Shown here piece after piece: positions 11,995 through 24,393 of a DNA stretch of 64,000 nucleotides; within the stretch, counting starts at the first letter, position 1; each line of letters starts with the position of its first letter. A program made the translations under genes and the position numbers. The notes under the pieces are model-generated. The model worked only from the letters and a program-made list of their open reading frames with translations. It did no database searches and was not told the DNA's origin. Source of the DNA: Corynespora cassiicola (taxonomy: Eukaryota > Ascomycota > Dothideomycetes > Pleosporales > Corynesporascaceae); the NCBI GenBank assembly GCA_022059125.1, contig JAEUWY010000005.1:1798001-1862000 (forward strand), read 5' to 3'.

Positions 11995-13150
11995 GTGATC
12001 AGACAAATATTCGAGAGAACGGTTTCATGTTTTGAGTTGTTCAAAAAAGCTCAATTCCTTGAAATCCTGCTGCAATACTAAGGTTCATCATGTCCACCAC
12101 GGGTCTTTCTTCGGGGACACTACTCGCAGCTCTCATGGCCATGGTGGTCCCACCTATGTACTGCCGCAGTGTCATCATTAATGTGGGGAGAGAGCTGGGT
12201 CCCCCGCATAACAAGAACGAAGCCTTGCCGTAGTAGAACCGGCCATATTGTACATTCGGCAGCCAAGCGGCCCTGTTACGGCGTGGTCTCTGTTCGTGAT
12301 CTTTGTTTTATTATTGTATGTGATAGATTTTCAAGATGATTGTGGCAAAACCCTTGGTTACAGATGACGTAAATCCAATTGAATTTTCTTACGAGGTTTT
12401 GTTGTATGAGATGCTGTGGTTATCCTGGAGAACTTATTTGATAGGGTTACCTTGTACAATGAACCGACCACTCTCCGATGAGCCGTGGATCGGCATCTTT
12501 AGCATTCGACGTTACCTTGATTTTTCATCCTTTAAGTTCCATCCTAGTGAAGGCTCTGTACAAAAGTAACGTGGAATGCCTTTGATCGACTAGAGTATAG
12601 CCAGAGCTGGGGTCAGAGCGGTGGGCGATCACAAAGATGGTCACGAGACTAGTCCTCGAGCGCCTTGGACTTGGGCAGGGAATGCGATCCGAATAGGAAC
12701 TTGAGGGCCAGCTTCCGGCGAAAGAAAACTGCGGGTATATAATTTTGCATGTAAACGGGCCAAAGATCAACCCACAACAGATTGCTGGAAGTCCGCCTGA
12801 TGCCGAGCAGGTTAGTATCCATAATTGCTTCATCTGGTTAGTATTGGGGCGTCCACCGACATCGGGAGTGGTCCGAGGACCAGACTGCTGGTGAAGAAAT
12901 CAGTGAAGCCATCGTCTTTCAGCGGCTCAATCAAATTGCGGCGATTTCGGACTGTAAATGGTGTCATCCAGGTGGTGAAATGTACGGGGAAATGCGTTCG
13001 CTAGCTGCGGAGCCCCACACGTCCACGGCGGCTTCCGTCGGCTTAAAAGCTAGAGCTTCATCATCGCCGCAAGCTTCCCAACTACAAATGCAAAGTACTC
13101 TCGTCTGAATTACTTCCACAACCCCTTCCATTCGAAAAAAAATCGCCAGA
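11995..13150. other. Intergenic region, no gene seen
   Basis: Only short open frames that lack family features. The minus-strand frame at 12525-12833 has a real ATG but no conserved pattern or plausible splice partner. The distal half probably includes the P5C dehydrogenase promoter. Confidence 0.5.
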
Positions 13151-15119
13151 ATGAGCTCCTCCAAGAGAATCCAGCCTCTTTGCTCAGTTTCCAAGTCTCT
13201 CAATGGCATGCCCGCTGCGCACGGTGGCGCGCGCGCTGTATCCAGAAGAGGGGTCGCGACTATCGCCAACTTCAAGGTCCCTGCGATTAACAACGAGCCC
13301 AACGTGAGGACAGACAGAACACCCGTGCTACTGGAGCTTGCTAATATAGCCTGCAGAAACATTATACCAAGGGGTCCGAGGACAGGAAGAAGCTTCAGGA
13401 TGCTGTCGCAAGCCTGAAGAAGCAGGGTCCAGTTGATGTCCCGCTGGCAGTCGGCGGTCAATACGTATGCTCAACACCCACCACTCCACTCAAACGATTA
13501 CCTCAGGCTAAGATTTCTTAGATTAGGAACTCGTCTGTTCTCACGCAGCACAACCCTTCCTCGCACGCCGATGTCGTCGCAAAGTACTCCAACGCCGGAA
13601 GCGCCGAGGTCAACAAAGCCATCGACGCTGCGCTGGCAGCTAAGCCAGCATGGGAGAGCCTGCCTTTTGCCGACCGTGCCGCTGTCTTTTTGAAGGCAGC
13701 TGATCTGATATCCACCAAGTATCGATATGAGATCATGGCGGCGACCATGGTTGGTCAGGGCAAAAATGCATGGCAGGCAGAGATCGACGCGGCTGCAGAG
13801 TTGTGCGACTTCTTGAGGTATTTCTCTTGACTAAAGGCACTTACATGGCTATTTGCTAATCTGGAGTAGGTTTAACGTCAAGTACGCGGAAGACACATAC
13901 GGCCATCAGCCGGTACACAACTCTCCCGGAGTCTGGAAGTACGTTGCATCGTTAGGTTCGCACAATTGATAACCTACTGACACTTGATAGCCGTGTTGAG
14001 TATCGTCCGCTTGAAGGCTTCGTGTACGCCGTGACGCCATTCAACTTCACGGCCATTGGCGGAAACCTTCCGGCAGCTCCGGCGCTTATGGGCAACGTGG
14101 TCGTGTGGAAGCCATCGCCCGCGGCCATTGCGTCCAACTGGTTGATCTACAAGATCCTCATCGAAGCGGGTCTTCCCCCCAATGTGATTCAGTTCATTCC
14201 TGGTGATGCCGAAGAGGTTACCCAGGCTGTTTTGTCTCACAAACAGTTCGCCTCTCTCCACTACACCGGAAGCACCGCAGTCTTCCGATCACTGTATGGC
14301 AAAATCGCGAACGGTGTTGCCGAGGGTAAATACCAGAGCTACCCCCGCATTGTCGGTGAGACCGGAGGCAAGAACTTCCATTTGATCCACAAGGATGCCG
14401 ATATCTCGAACGCAGCAATCCAAACGGTCCGTGGCGCATTCGAATTCCAGGGCCAGAAGTGCAGCGCCTGCTCCAGGCTGTATGTTCCCAAGTCTGTCTG
14501 GCCTGAGTTCAAGGAGAAGCTGGTCGCCGAGACGGCGGCCCTGAAGATTGGCGAGCCATCTGATTTTACCAACTTCATTGGTCCCGTCATCCACGAGGCT
14601 AGTTTCAAGAAGTTGTCTGGAGTGATCGACGAGGCCAAGAACGACAGCGAGTTGGAGCTATTGGTCGGCGGAAAGTACGACAGTAGCAAGGGCTACTACA
14701 TCCACCCTACCATCTACCAGACCACCAACCCGAACCACCCGCTGCTTTCTCGCGAGCTCTTCGGTCCGATTTTAGTGACATATGTCTACGACGACGCTTC
14801 TCCCGATGCTTTTGCCAACATCTGCAAGCAGATAGACGAGACTTCCGAGTATGCCTTGACGGGCGCCGTCTTTGCCAAGGATAGGGAGGTCCTAAGGTTT
14901 GCCGAGAGCGCTCTTCGGAACGCGGCAGGCAACTTCTACCTGAACTGCAAGTGCACGGGAGCTGTTGTTGGCCAGCAGCCGTTCGGTGGATCGAGGGCTA
15001 GCGGCACCAACGACAAAGCCGGAAGCGCAACGCTCCTGTCCCGTTTCGTAAACCTGAGGTCGATCAAGGAGGAGTTTGTTCCCACGGAGAAGGTTGCTTA
15101 CCCTAGCAACGAGGCATGA
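13151..15119 (+). CDS. PUT2: Delta-1-pyrroline-5-carboxylate dehydrogenase
   Basis: Five exons: 13151-13303, 13357-13464, 13522-13817, 13870-13938 and 13991-15119, closing in frame at 584 residues, the usual size. The enzyme oxidises pyrroline-5-carboxylate/glutamate semialdehyde to glutamate with NAD+ in the mitochondrial matrix, the second step of proline catabolism. The basic, Ser/Arg/Ala-rich first 40 residues fit a mitochondrial targeting peptide. Visible ALDH hallmarks are the proton-abstracting Glu in GETGGKN, the catalytic Cys region GQKCSACSR and the C-terminal QQPFGGSRASGTNDK, which is specific to the ALDH4 branch. All introns are 48-57 nt. In many fungi the orthologue (prnC in Aspergillus) is clustered with proline oxidase. 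Neither neighbour here is part of that pathway. Confidence 0.95.
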
Positions 15120-16670
15120 ATCAGGGCCGAATAGGAGATCGTGTAACACTGGACTTTGGCAAAGGCGTATGGTATGTAAAAAGTTGGAATCTGTGCGAAT
15201 ACTACAAAGTTGGAAAGGGCCCGGAAGTTTCAGCAATTGCCTCGGGTCAACAATAGCATATAACTCACGAAGATACGAAATTCAAAATTATTCAGTCAAT
15301 GTACAGAAAATTTTCAGCACTACAGAGCCTCTCTTGGGAAGAGGTTGCGAGCAAACACGCAACATTATCAATCATGGCCGAATAACCTCGGCTCATTGAT
15401 TGCTACATCGAGTCTCAGACGCTGAAACAATTTTGCTGGCTGAGGCCCACATCTTCGGGCGGCCCGTCGGTGGTGGCTTGCTGCTAGCAAGGCCCTTGGA
15501 GCAACCACGGTATCTCGCATTTGCCCGCCCCTGGGCAACGGTACGATAAAAGCGTCGCAGTGGGACCACGGAGCGGCTTGGCGTACCGTAACGGAAGAAA
15601 GCTTCGACTCGTGCACGAGACAAAGCGTTTCTAGAACGTGTGGATATCCATGGCAACAGGGCAGGGAGCTGAGTACTGCACCATGCAAAACTCCAAGAAA
15701 TCATTGTTCGGCAACAAGATCAGGGCACAACCGGACCGTTTGTCCCTGCCTTCTGACGTTTCTGACATCGCAGCTGATATGTCAGCACCAAGGGTTACTA
15801 AGGATTAAACCCGATGGCCGTGGGCTTGCGCAATGGATATAGTTGGGAAGATGAATAGGGAGAAGGAGGGGAAAAGCACATGACCGTTGGGACATCACTA
15901 GTAAGGCCATCGTCAGTCCCTCGTTGCATCAATCTCGCGCCGTCCGCAAATAACGGACAAAGTTCACAGGTCGAGTCCCAATCTCCGGCGCCGACCCTCC
16001 GCCTAGGCTATGATTGCTCCGGCGCGCCCACTCTGCTCGCTTCCCTTCGCTCGCCTTCGCGCGTGGACTAGAAACCTCGCCCCTACTTTTTTCCGTCCAG
16101 CTCCAACCTCGGTTCCTACCCGTCCGAGACTGGCGCCACATGCGGACCAGGATCAGAGATCGCCGGCGGGACGCTGCATCCACCATGGCGGCGCGCAGTT
16201 GAGCCGTGGATCCAGTTTTCTCGGAGGCAGGATTGGCTGGCGCGGCGGCTTGGGCTGAGGTTGGCCACCTGTGACTGCGTGTGTCTGGTAGCTCGCTCGG
16301 CCGAGGTGCATGTTTTTCGAGGAATTTTGGTCATGGTGTCATGGCATCGCCTGAGGGGGCATGGGGCAGGCGATGGGACGGAGACCCGATAGATAACCGT
16401 TCTTCCTTGATATAGGAGGGGGCCGCTTCCCACCCCGTTCGTTTCCAGGGCCGAGATCTTCGTTTTGCTCGCATCTGGCTGTGATCGCCTGAGACCTGGT
16501 AGGCTTTTTATACTACAGCTTCCCCGTCTCTTGTCTTTTCTTGATCCACCCACCCCAGTCGAGGCCTGTATCTTCTTCTTATCGTCCCGCGTCAAGAGAG
16601 GACCCTGATTTCCCGGTGTCTTTTTGTTGACACCACATCCTCAAAATCTTAGCCGCAGGTCAACGCCAAC
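15120..16670. other. Intergenic region, no gene seen
   Basis: No protein-like frame on either strand. The distal 500 bp are CT-rich, with a TC-rich leader just before the MFS start codon, as is common in strongly expressed fungal genes. The proximal part is the P5C dehydrogenase 3' region. Confidence 0.5.
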
Positions 16671-18689
16671 ATGACCGCGGAGAAGCAGACGGCCCCAACG
16701 GCCGACATCGAGTCCGGGAGGGAGTCGATACCATACTGGAAGCTCATCACCGAGCAAGGAGTCGTCACCAACGAAATCGTCAACTGGAACTATGAGGGCT
16801 CGGGCACAGAGGAGGATCCCTACGTCGTGGAGTGGATTGCCCAGGATCCCAGGAATCCAATGACTTGGTCGAAGACGAAGAAATGGGTCATGTGCTTGAA
16901 CATGGCCGTCGCAACCTTGGCCGTGTCCTTTTGTTCGAGTGCCTTCACCGGTGGTACGTAGCCCAACCGGTAAACCCAAAAAAAGAAAGAAAAAACATTA
17001 GAGGCGGGCAGAGATACTGACTCGGATGCAGGTATTCAGCACATCATGTTGGAATTTGACGTAAGTCAAGAGGTCGTCACTCTTGGTGTCTCGCTATTCG
17101 TCTTGGGCTTTGCGCTTGGCCCCCTTCTCTGGGCTCCCTTCTCAGAACTTTACGGCCGTCAATATGTCTTCTTCGGAACGTTCCTCGCCTTTACCGCCTT
17201 CAATGCTGGAGCCGCTGGATCGCAGAACATCTGGACTTTGCTTATTCTTCGTTTCCTGGGAGGTGCATTTGGCAGTAGCCCGTTGACCAATGCGGGAGGT
17301 GTCGTTGCAGATTTGTTTTCGGCGAAAGAACGTGGCCTTGCCATGTCCATCTTCTCTGTGGCACCATTCATGGGTCCTGTCCTGGGTCCGATCGTCGGCG
17401 GTTTCTTGGGCATGACCGAGGGTTGGAGATGGGTCGAGGGATTGATGGCTATCTTCTCTGGCGTCCTGTTTTTCTCGGCCGTCCTTTCCGTGCCCGAAAC
17501 TTACCCGCCCGTCCTCCTCCGCCAGCGCGCCTTGACTTTGTCACGCATGACCGGCAAGGTGTACATGTCTCGAGGTGACATCGACCAGGGTAAGATCTCG
17601 CTTGGCGAGGCTTTCTCGACTGGTCTGAAGCGGCCATGGATCCTGCTTTTCCGCGAACCCATTGTCTTCCTCTTGAGTATCTACATGGTTAGTACAGTCT
17701 CTACCCTTTTCGGAGTTCAGCACTAACTTCTTCAGGCCATCATCTATGGAACACTCTACATGCTCTTCGGCGCCTACCCCATTGTGTACCGTCTGGGCCG
17801 CGGATGGAATGAGGGCATCGGCGGTCTGCCTTTCGTTGGAGTTGCCATTGGCATGCTGGGTGCCGTTGCCTACACCATTTTTTACGATAACAAGCGTTAC
17901 CTCAAGTGTATCAAGAACTCTCCGACCGGCTTGTACGCGACTCCAGAGGACCGCCTTCCTCCTGCCATTCTTGGAGGCATCGTTCTCCCCATCGGACTCT
18001 TCTGGTTCGCGTGGACCAACTCTCCATCTTTGCCGTGGGCTGCAAGCGTTGCAGCCGGAATCCCCTTCGGTTTCGGCATGGTTCTGATCTTCCTGAGCAT
18101 CATGAACTACCTCATCGATGCGTACACCATCTTTGCCGCATCTGTGCTCGCCGGCAACGGTATCATTCGTTCCGTCTTCGGTGCCGCGTTCCCTCTCTTC
18201 ACCAAGCAAATGTACGCTGGTGCGGGTATCCATTGGGCCTCGTCGATCCCCGCCTTCCTCGCCCTCGCCTGCCTCCCCTTCCCCTTCTTTTTCTACAAGT
18301 ACGGAGGTTCCATTCGCAAGAAGTGCAAGTACGCTGCCCAAGCCGACGCCTTCATGCAAAAGATGCGCGGCCAGGTTGTCGCCGAACAAGCGCCCAATCC
18401 AGACGAAGCCAGCTCGCGCACCGTCTCCGTCGGAACCGAGGCCCAGCTGGAGCACGAAGAGGAAGAGGCCGCAGCACCCCGCTTTGAGGAGATGAAGACG
18501 AGCCAGGAAACACAGAACGACCTCGAGAAGGTCAGGACAGGCCGCAGTATCCGGTCTAACAGGAGCCGGAGATCTGTGCGCACCATGGCGGATGAGTACT
18601 ACAACAACCCTTACGAGATTGACCGCGTGCACACCAAAGAGAGCTTCGTGCGGCCGAGGAGCCGTGCGGAAAGCACTACGAGGAAGTAG
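16671..18689 (+). CDS. MFS multidrug/polyamine-type exporter (DHA1 family)
   Basis: Three exons, 16671-16953, 17032-17687 and 17736-18689, give 630 residues. A roughly 85-residue cytosolic N-terminus leads into 12 predicted membrane segments. Motif A-like WAPFSELYGRQ lies after TM2, GGAFGSSPLTNAGG is in TM4, and motif C-like FMGPVLGPIVGGFLG is in TM5. These match the DHA1 branch (TPO1/FLU1/SVOP-like proton antiporters), which exports drugs, polyamines or secondary metabolites across the plasma membrane. The C-terminal tail of about 130 residues is charged and Arg/Ser-rich (RSIRSNRSRRSVR), longer than usual, and may be a phosphorylated regulatory tail. No biosynthetic gene cluster surrounds it. 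The substrate cannot be told from sequence. Confidence 0.9.
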
Positions 18690-19302
18690 TCTGGGGCTTT
18701 TTTCTCGTTCTGGTTCCTCTTTGTCACTTGGTCTTGTCAGCGTTCAAGCGTATAGAGTCGGTATAGGTTGGGCATACGGTGGATTTGGTTTTTGGTTATT
18801 GGGATGATACCTGCATCTTGCATTACGCACTGCATTGAATTGCATAGCATTTGGTCGAGCTAGTTAATGTTTTGAAATAATACAAAAGTGAAAAAGGGTA
18901 CCTCGCACATCGTGGCTCTTCTTTGGCTTAGTTGCAGTGATACGCGTACGCGTGGAAGGCTACCGGTAGCCCAAGAGACGAATGCGGCATAGGGTAAGTG
19001 GGACCAGATGCGAACACCCATTCTATCTGAACATCCACGAGTATCGAGAGCACGTGTTACATATATGATCGCTGCCTTCACGTCGAATTAAGGTTCCACT
19101 CAACATGTCGCCGATCGACAGGGCTTACCTAAGAGGCTCCTTTCCGCCCGGATTCCGAAACGCGAACAGTACACCTCTTGCAATGTACCGTCGATCGCTG
19201 TCCACACACTGCCCATCCCATTGCTCGAGGCAATTGAGCCCTGCGATGACCACCCCGTCGTCGCGCGCCCTCGAACTGCACTGCAAGACCTGAGAACAAA
19301 AG
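18690..19302. other. Intergenic region between MFS exporter and GH47 gene
   Basis: I see no coding frame. It holds the 3' region of the exporter and the promoter of the mannosidase. Confidence 0.5.
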
Positions 19303-21111
19303 ATGCCACGATTCCGTACCCGGCACGTCGCCATCTGCGCCGTCTTCCTAGTCGCGCTCTACCACTTCCTGCCCCGCGAACACGGACTCCCACACCTCCC
19401 GACGAGCCACCATGTAAAGACGGCGCCCAATGCAGGCACAAGAGAGCTGGCTGCATACATGAACGATGCAAAGGCCATACCGTTGATCAGCGCTACACAG
19501 AGCTCCTTCGCGTGGAATACAGTCGAGCTAATGTACCCGCCCGAACTGACGCCCAAGCTGCCTGCACCCGTGCAGAACCGGCCGCAAATCCAGTTTCCTT
19601 TTATGCCGGATGCCCCTGGTATGGCAGATAAGCAAGATAGGCGGCGTCTGGAAGTACGGCGCGTGTTCCAGAAGAGCTGGGCGAGCTACAAGAGCCAGGC
19701 GTGGATGAAGGATGCGCTGAAACCAGTCAGTGGAAGTTATGTCGACCAGTTCTCGGGCTGGGCGGCTACGCTCGTTGACTCGCTGGATACGCTGTGGATG
19801 ATGGGACTGCGGGAGGAGTTCTACGAAGCCGTTGCGGCGGTCGCGACCATTGATTTTGGAAAGTCGACAAGCGCTACGGTCAACATGTTCGAGACGTGCA
19901 TTCGGTACCTGGGCGGGTTGATCGCTGCGTACGACCTCAGTGGGCATGAGGTGTTGAAGACAAAGGCCATCGAGGTGGGCGACTTGCTATATGCTGGATT
20001 CAACACCGAGAACAAGATGCCGGTTGATTTTATCAACTTTGAAGAGGCGAAGAAGGGTGGCGGCCTGTACGTCGAGGAGTCGGTAGTAAGCGCCAGCCCT
20101 GGAACCATTACACTCGAGTTCAGTCGGCTGAGCCAAATTACTGGGAACGACAAGTACTATGCGGCCGTCTCGCACGTCATGGATACGTTTTATGAGCACC
20201 AGAACGATACGAAGCTGCCGGGAATGTGGCCCATGCATGTATCGATGCGCCGTCAGGACGTCGTTTCCGGCTACCAATTTACAATTGGTGGGAATGCGGA
20301 TTCTCTGTACGAGTACCTCCCAAAGGCGCATGCACTGCTGGGCTCTGCAGATCCGAGCTCGAAGAAGTATGAGACCATGTCGCGTACGTTTATGGATACG
20401 GCCATCGAGAACTTGTTCTTCCACCCCATGATCCCTGGAGAAGATGATGTCCTGATATCAGGGAACTGCGATGTGCTGGACAGTGGACCACGGCTTGACC
20501 CAGAAAGTGAGCATTTGTCGTGCTTCATTGGAGGTCTTTATGCGCTTGGCGGCCGGCTGTTCGACAACGAAAAGTATGTGGACATTGGCGGTAAGCTTGC
20601 CAGGGGCTGCATGTATGCGTACAAATCGATGCCGACGGGAATCATGCCGGAGCGATACAACATGGTCAAGTGCCCGGGCGCGGACCCAAAGAAGGCCTGC
20701 AAGTTTGACGATACGCTGTACGAAACAGAATGCAGCAACCGCCCCCAGTACCGGCCACACCTCCCAAAGGGCTTCACGACAGCAAAGGACCCCCGATATA
20801 TTCTCCGCCCCGAGGCCATCGAGTCGGTGTTCATTCTGTGGCGGATCACGGGCAAGGAGCAGTACCGCGAGGCAGCATGGGACATGTTCACGGCGATTGC
20901 GAATGCGACAGACACTGCGTTTGCGAATGCAGCCATCAACGACGTGACGGTCGAAGGCGGCGGCGGCCAGACTGACTACATGGAGAGCTTCTGGATGGCC
21001 GAGACGCTCAAGTACTTTTACCTGGTGTTTGCAGACACAAACCTGATCAGCCTGGATGATTTTGTTTTGAACACGGAGGCGCACCCCTTCCGGCTGTCCA
21101 AAGCGTCGTAG
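19303..21111 (+). CDS. Class I alpha-1,2-mannosidase (GH47)
   Basis: A single exon of 602 residues. The N-terminus has a short basic stretch and a signal-anchor at about residues 8-25 (HVAICAVFLVALYHFLP), giving type II topology in the ER or Golgi. The catalytic (alpha/alpha)7 barrel follows. Family signatures visible are DSLDTLWMMGL, FETCIRYLGGL, LRPEAIESVFILWRITG, and the terminal TEAHPF, whose Thr coordinates the catalytic calcium. The enzyme trims alpha-1,2-linked mannose from N-glycans in the secretory pathway. Whether it is the ER MNS1-type or a Golgi-type paralogue cannot be decided by eye. The length fits either. Intronless GH47 genes are not rare in ascomycetes. Confidence 0.93.
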   Translation: MPRFRTRHVAICAVFLVALYHFLPREHGLPHLPTSHHVKTAPNAGTRELAAYMNDAKAIPLISATQSSFAWNTVELMYPPELTPKLPAPVQNRPQIQFPFMPDAPGMADKQDRRRLEVRRVFQKSWASYKSQAWMKDALKPVSGSYVDQFSGWAATLVDSLDTLWMMGLREEFYEAVAAVATIDFGKSTSATVNMFETCIRYLGGLIAAYDLSGHEVLKTKAIEVGDLLYAGFNTENKMPVDFINFEEAKKGGGLYVEESVVSASPGTITLEFSRLSQITGNDKYYAAVSHVMDTFYEHQNDTKLPGMWPMHVSMRRQDVVSGYQFTIGGNADSLYEYLPKAHALLGSADPSSKKYETMSRTFMDTAIENLFFHPMIPGEDDVLISGNCDVLDSGPRLDPESEHLSCFIGGLYALGGRLFDNEKYVDIGGKLARGCMYAYKSMPTGIMPERYNMVKCPGADPKKACKFDDTLYETECSNRPQYRPHLPKGFTTAKDPRYILRPEAIESVFILWRITGKEQYREAAWDMFTAIANATDTAFANAAINDVTVEGGGGQTDYMESFWMAETLKYFYLVFADTNLISLDDFVLNTEAHPFRLSKAS

Positions 21112-21877
21112 GATAAGGGCCAGAGTGTAAGATAGGTGGCCAGCGGGATCTGAGTCGCTGGGTTGCTGGGTTGCTGGGTACCGGTGGGTCTGGGCTGGCA
21201 GGCCACGCAATGAGTGGGTGCTCCACGGGGTTGTGGAGGATCTGCAATGGCGTCTGGAGTGTGCATTCTAGAGGGGTTCTGGGTTGAAGCTTAGCTGACT
21301 GGGCGGCTTTGCCTGGGGCACACGGGAAAGAAATGCCGTCGCCCTGTACATATACATGGCTGGGTAAAAAAAGAAGAACATGTCACGACGGTGTGCACAA
21401 GGCGCCCACGGGCTCTGCACTGTGCCTGTTTCACGGACCTGTACCTGCAGGGCGCGGTGCACGTGCAGAGGCAGGTCCGACATGTCACGGGACGGACGAG
21501 GCTCTCGGGACGGAAGGCGGCCAAAAATAACCCCCAGGCTGTGGGCGGCGGCTTCCTGATTGGGCGACCCCTGGCGGAAGGCGCATTGGGCAGTTTCGAA
21601 ACGGGCAAGCGTGCCTGCCTGGATGCCAGGGCCGCTGCCATCTCACGCCTCTTTCGCGCGGCCTCACCCCGTCCCTCCCTTCACCTCACCGCCGTGCACG
21701 CTCTGCTGTACTTTCGCTCTTTCCCGCCGCTCTTTACTTTTTGTAATTTTTCGAGTCGCTCTTTACGCTCGCCCTGGGAGTCTGCTCGTCCGTCCCTGCA
21801 CTCTCTTTTTCCGCAACGCCGCCCATCCCAAACCCTCGCACAACAGCGCCGCTCTCCCTGATCCCACGCCTTTGACC
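21112..21877. other. Intergenic region with CT-rich leader
   Basis: No gene seen. The last about 200 bp before the GH17 start are strongly pyrimidine-rich (CTCTTT, CCCTCCC), typical of highly expressed fungal cell-wall genes. Near 21,160-21,180 there is a short GTTGCTGG tandem of about three copies. Confidence 0.5.
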
Positions 21878-22855
21878 ATGCGTTTCTCCACCGTTGCTAC
21901 CACCGTCCTGGCTGCGACGCCCGCCGTCGTGTCCGCCGCAAAGGGCACCATGGGCTTCGCGCTCGGCACCAAGATGCCCGCCGGCGAGTGCAAGACGCAG
22001 CAGGACTACGAGGACGACTTTGATGCCATCAAGGACGCCTCGGGCGCCACCATTGTCCGTGGTTATGCTGCCCATGACTGCGACTTCGCCAAGAACTCCC
22101 TTCCTGCCGCGAAGAGCAAGGGCTTCCAGGTCGTTTTGGGCATCTGGTACGGGACCTCGTATCCCCTGTGACGTGGGTCGAGAACGTGCGCTAACCGCCT
22201 GACCAGGCCCGATGTTGAGCAGTCGTTCAACGACGACTTGAAGGCCATCACCGACGTCGCCGACGAGTACGCCGACACCATTTATGCTGTCACCGTTGGC
22301 TCCGAGACGCTGTACCGCGGCAACTTCACCGGCGAGGAGCTCAAGGACAAGATCAGCACCGTCAAGAGCAAGCTGCCCAAGGGCATCAAGGTCGGAACCG
22401 CCGACTCGTGGAACAAGTACGCCGACGGAACTGCCGACGCCATCATTGGCACCGCCGACATCATCTTCGTCAACGCCTTTGCCTTCTGGCAGGGTGCTTC
22501 CACCGAGAACGCCACCCACGTCTACCTCGACGACATGTTCCAGGCCGGTACCCACATCGAGAAGATTGCTGGTGGCCATGACAAGGCTCCTGAAATCTGG
22601 GTTGGTGAGACCGGCTGGCCCACTGCTGTTGGCACCGACTACGACGAGGCCAAGGGTGGACTTGAGAACGCCCGCTCTTTCTGGAAGAACGGCTTCTGCG
22701 CTCTGATCGACTGGGGCTTCAACGGCTTCTACTTCGAGGCCTTTGACGAGCCCTGGAAGCCCGCCTCCATTGGTGACAACGGCAAGGCTGCCGACGAGAC
22801 TACCTGGGGTGCCATGACTGCCGACCGCAAGGCCAAGTTCTCTCTCGCGTGTTAG
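21878..22855 (+). CDS. Secreted GH17 beta-1,3-glucanase/glucanosyltransferase (BGL2-like)
   Basis: Two exons, 21878-22146 and 22207-22855, joined in phase 2, give 305 residues. Residues 1-20 form a clear signal peptide ending AVVSA. The mature protein opens with KGTMGFALG, the first strand of the GH17 TIM barrel. The acid/base Glu is in VGSETLYR and the nucleophile Glu is in WVGETGWPT, both in the expected order. There is no Ser/Thr-rich linker and no C-terminal GPI-anchor signal, so it should be a soluble or wall-bound enzyme like yeast Bgl2, remodelling beta-1,3-glucan in the cell wall. Codon use is strongly C-biased, which suggests high expression. The intron splits a Trp codon. Confidence 0.93.
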
Positions 22856-23458
22856 ATGTAGCTGTATGTATGGAGTGGAGCGTTTGACTATGCATGAAAA
22901 CTTTTGCGAGGTAGCTGATGCCCGTCTATCTGGCGGGCTGACATTGGATAATTGACAATACACTTGTTCCGATTGACGTTGACTTTCCAGGTGCCGATGC
23001 TTTTAGCAAGCTCAGATTGTAATCGTGTCCGTCGGCCGACGTCCCGAATAGTAGGACTGGGATAGCCCATCTGCAGGATGTTGCGTAGGATCTTCAATAC
23101 GCGGCGAAGCGTCTTTGCGGAATTTCTGACGGGTTCTACCTCTTGAGCCAGTCTGTGCTGGTACAGAGGTCCATGTAGGCATCGAGGGGACAAGCAGCTG
23201 GATCGAATAAAGGTAAATGCGCAGGTTGGCCTCAGCCCTACGCGGGCTGTCGCGCGACAAGCAGCACGTCATCCACGCTAACAGACTTTCTCGGCCGCGT
23301 GGGGAACATGCGAAGCCGGTCGCGCCCCTCCATCCATTGGCATAACGAAAGACCCCTCAGTGGGTCGCATAGGTATTTACTCCCTTCCTCGCCCTTAAAG
23401 CCCCCAGCATCCGACCTTCATTCCGCGCAGCAGATTGAGAAGTATCGCATCTTACACA
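22856..23458. other. Intergenic region, no gene seen
   Basis: 3' region of the GH17 gene and promoter of the APS kinase gene. No protein-like frame. Confidence 0.5.
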
Positions 23459-24393
23459 ATGGCAACGTGAGTGCGCCGCTTCCACCCCAAATACAAAGCT
23501 ACAAGACTGATTTACCGGCAAATGCAGCAACATCACATGGCACCCTTCGCTCTCGCGCTCCGAGCGCAACACATACCGCAAGCAGCGGGGCTTCACCATC
23601 TGGTTCACCGGCCTCTCTGCCTCGGGCAAGTCGACCATCGCAACGGCTCTTGAGCAGCACTTGCTCCACCTTGGCCTCGCTGCATACCGTCTCGACGGCG
23701 ACAACGTGCGCTTCGGCCTGAACAAGGACCTTGGATTCAGCGAGAAGGACCGCAACGAGAACATTAGGCGAATCGCTGAGGTGAGTGGCATCATCCCAAG
23801 AGGGGGTTTTGGCGTGCTGGTGCCCCGCGTTTTACGGCATCGTTGCGCCTGAGCACGACATTGCATTGCGTGCCATGGCGTTCGCATCCGCATTGGCATG
23901 ACATTGCCAAAAGGAAAATCGCCGCTTCTCCGCGGGGATCTTGCTCCTAGCCTCCCCTCAAAGAAGCAAAAGCCTAGACTGACACCGTCAACTCCAGGTT
24001 GCCAAACTCTTCGCCGACTCCTCCACCATCGCCATCACCTCTTTCATCTCCCCCTACCGGGCAGACCGTCAGCAGGCCCGCGACCTCCACGCTGCCGCCA
24101 CGGCTGCCCACCCCGACGATGAGCCCCTGGCCTTCATCGAGGTGCACGTCGACCTCCCTCTCGAGGTCGCCGAGGCCCGTGACCCCAAGGGCCTCTACAA
24201 GAAGGCCCGCGAGGGCAAGATCCCCGAGTTCACCGGCATCTCCGCCCCCTACGAGGCTCCCGAGAACCCCGAGATCAAGATCCGCAGCGACTTGAAGAGC
24301 GTCGAGGAGAGCGTCCAGGAGATTGTCGAATACCTCGAGAAGAGGGGGCTGTTGAAGCTCGAGAGCGCCGACGGAAGGGGATTGGAGTACTAG
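23459..24393 (+). CDS. MET14: Adenylylsulfate (APS) kinase
   Basis: Three exons: 23459-23466 (only 8 nt, ATGGCAAC), 23528-23780 and 23998-24393, giving 218 residues. The protein starts [13 protein letters not shown], as in fungal Met14. It phosphorylates APS to PAPS in the cytosol, the second step of sulfate assimilation. Visible motifs are the P-loop GLSASGKST, the APS-binding block [16 protein letters not shown] with RNENIRR, and FISPYRADR. The length matches the family (about 200-210). The 217-nt second intron is long for this window. The tiny first exon is supported by the conserved N-terminal residues that the splice produces. Confidence 0.95.

Noticed and set aside
17541..18632. 363-codon minus-strand frame opposite the MFS exporter
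   Set aside because: Same cause: a shadow of a high-GC3 coding strand. The real gene closes in frame with introns.
21734..22963. 409-codon minus-strand frame opposite the GH17 gene
   Set aside because: Antisense shadow of a strongly codon-biased gene: third-position C on the coding strand removes stops on the other. No family features.
13151..24393. A secondary-metabolite or nutrient cluster spanning P5CDH, exporter, GH47, GH17 and APS kinase
   Set aside because: The genes belong to unrelated core pathways and no backbone enzyme or pathway regulator is present.
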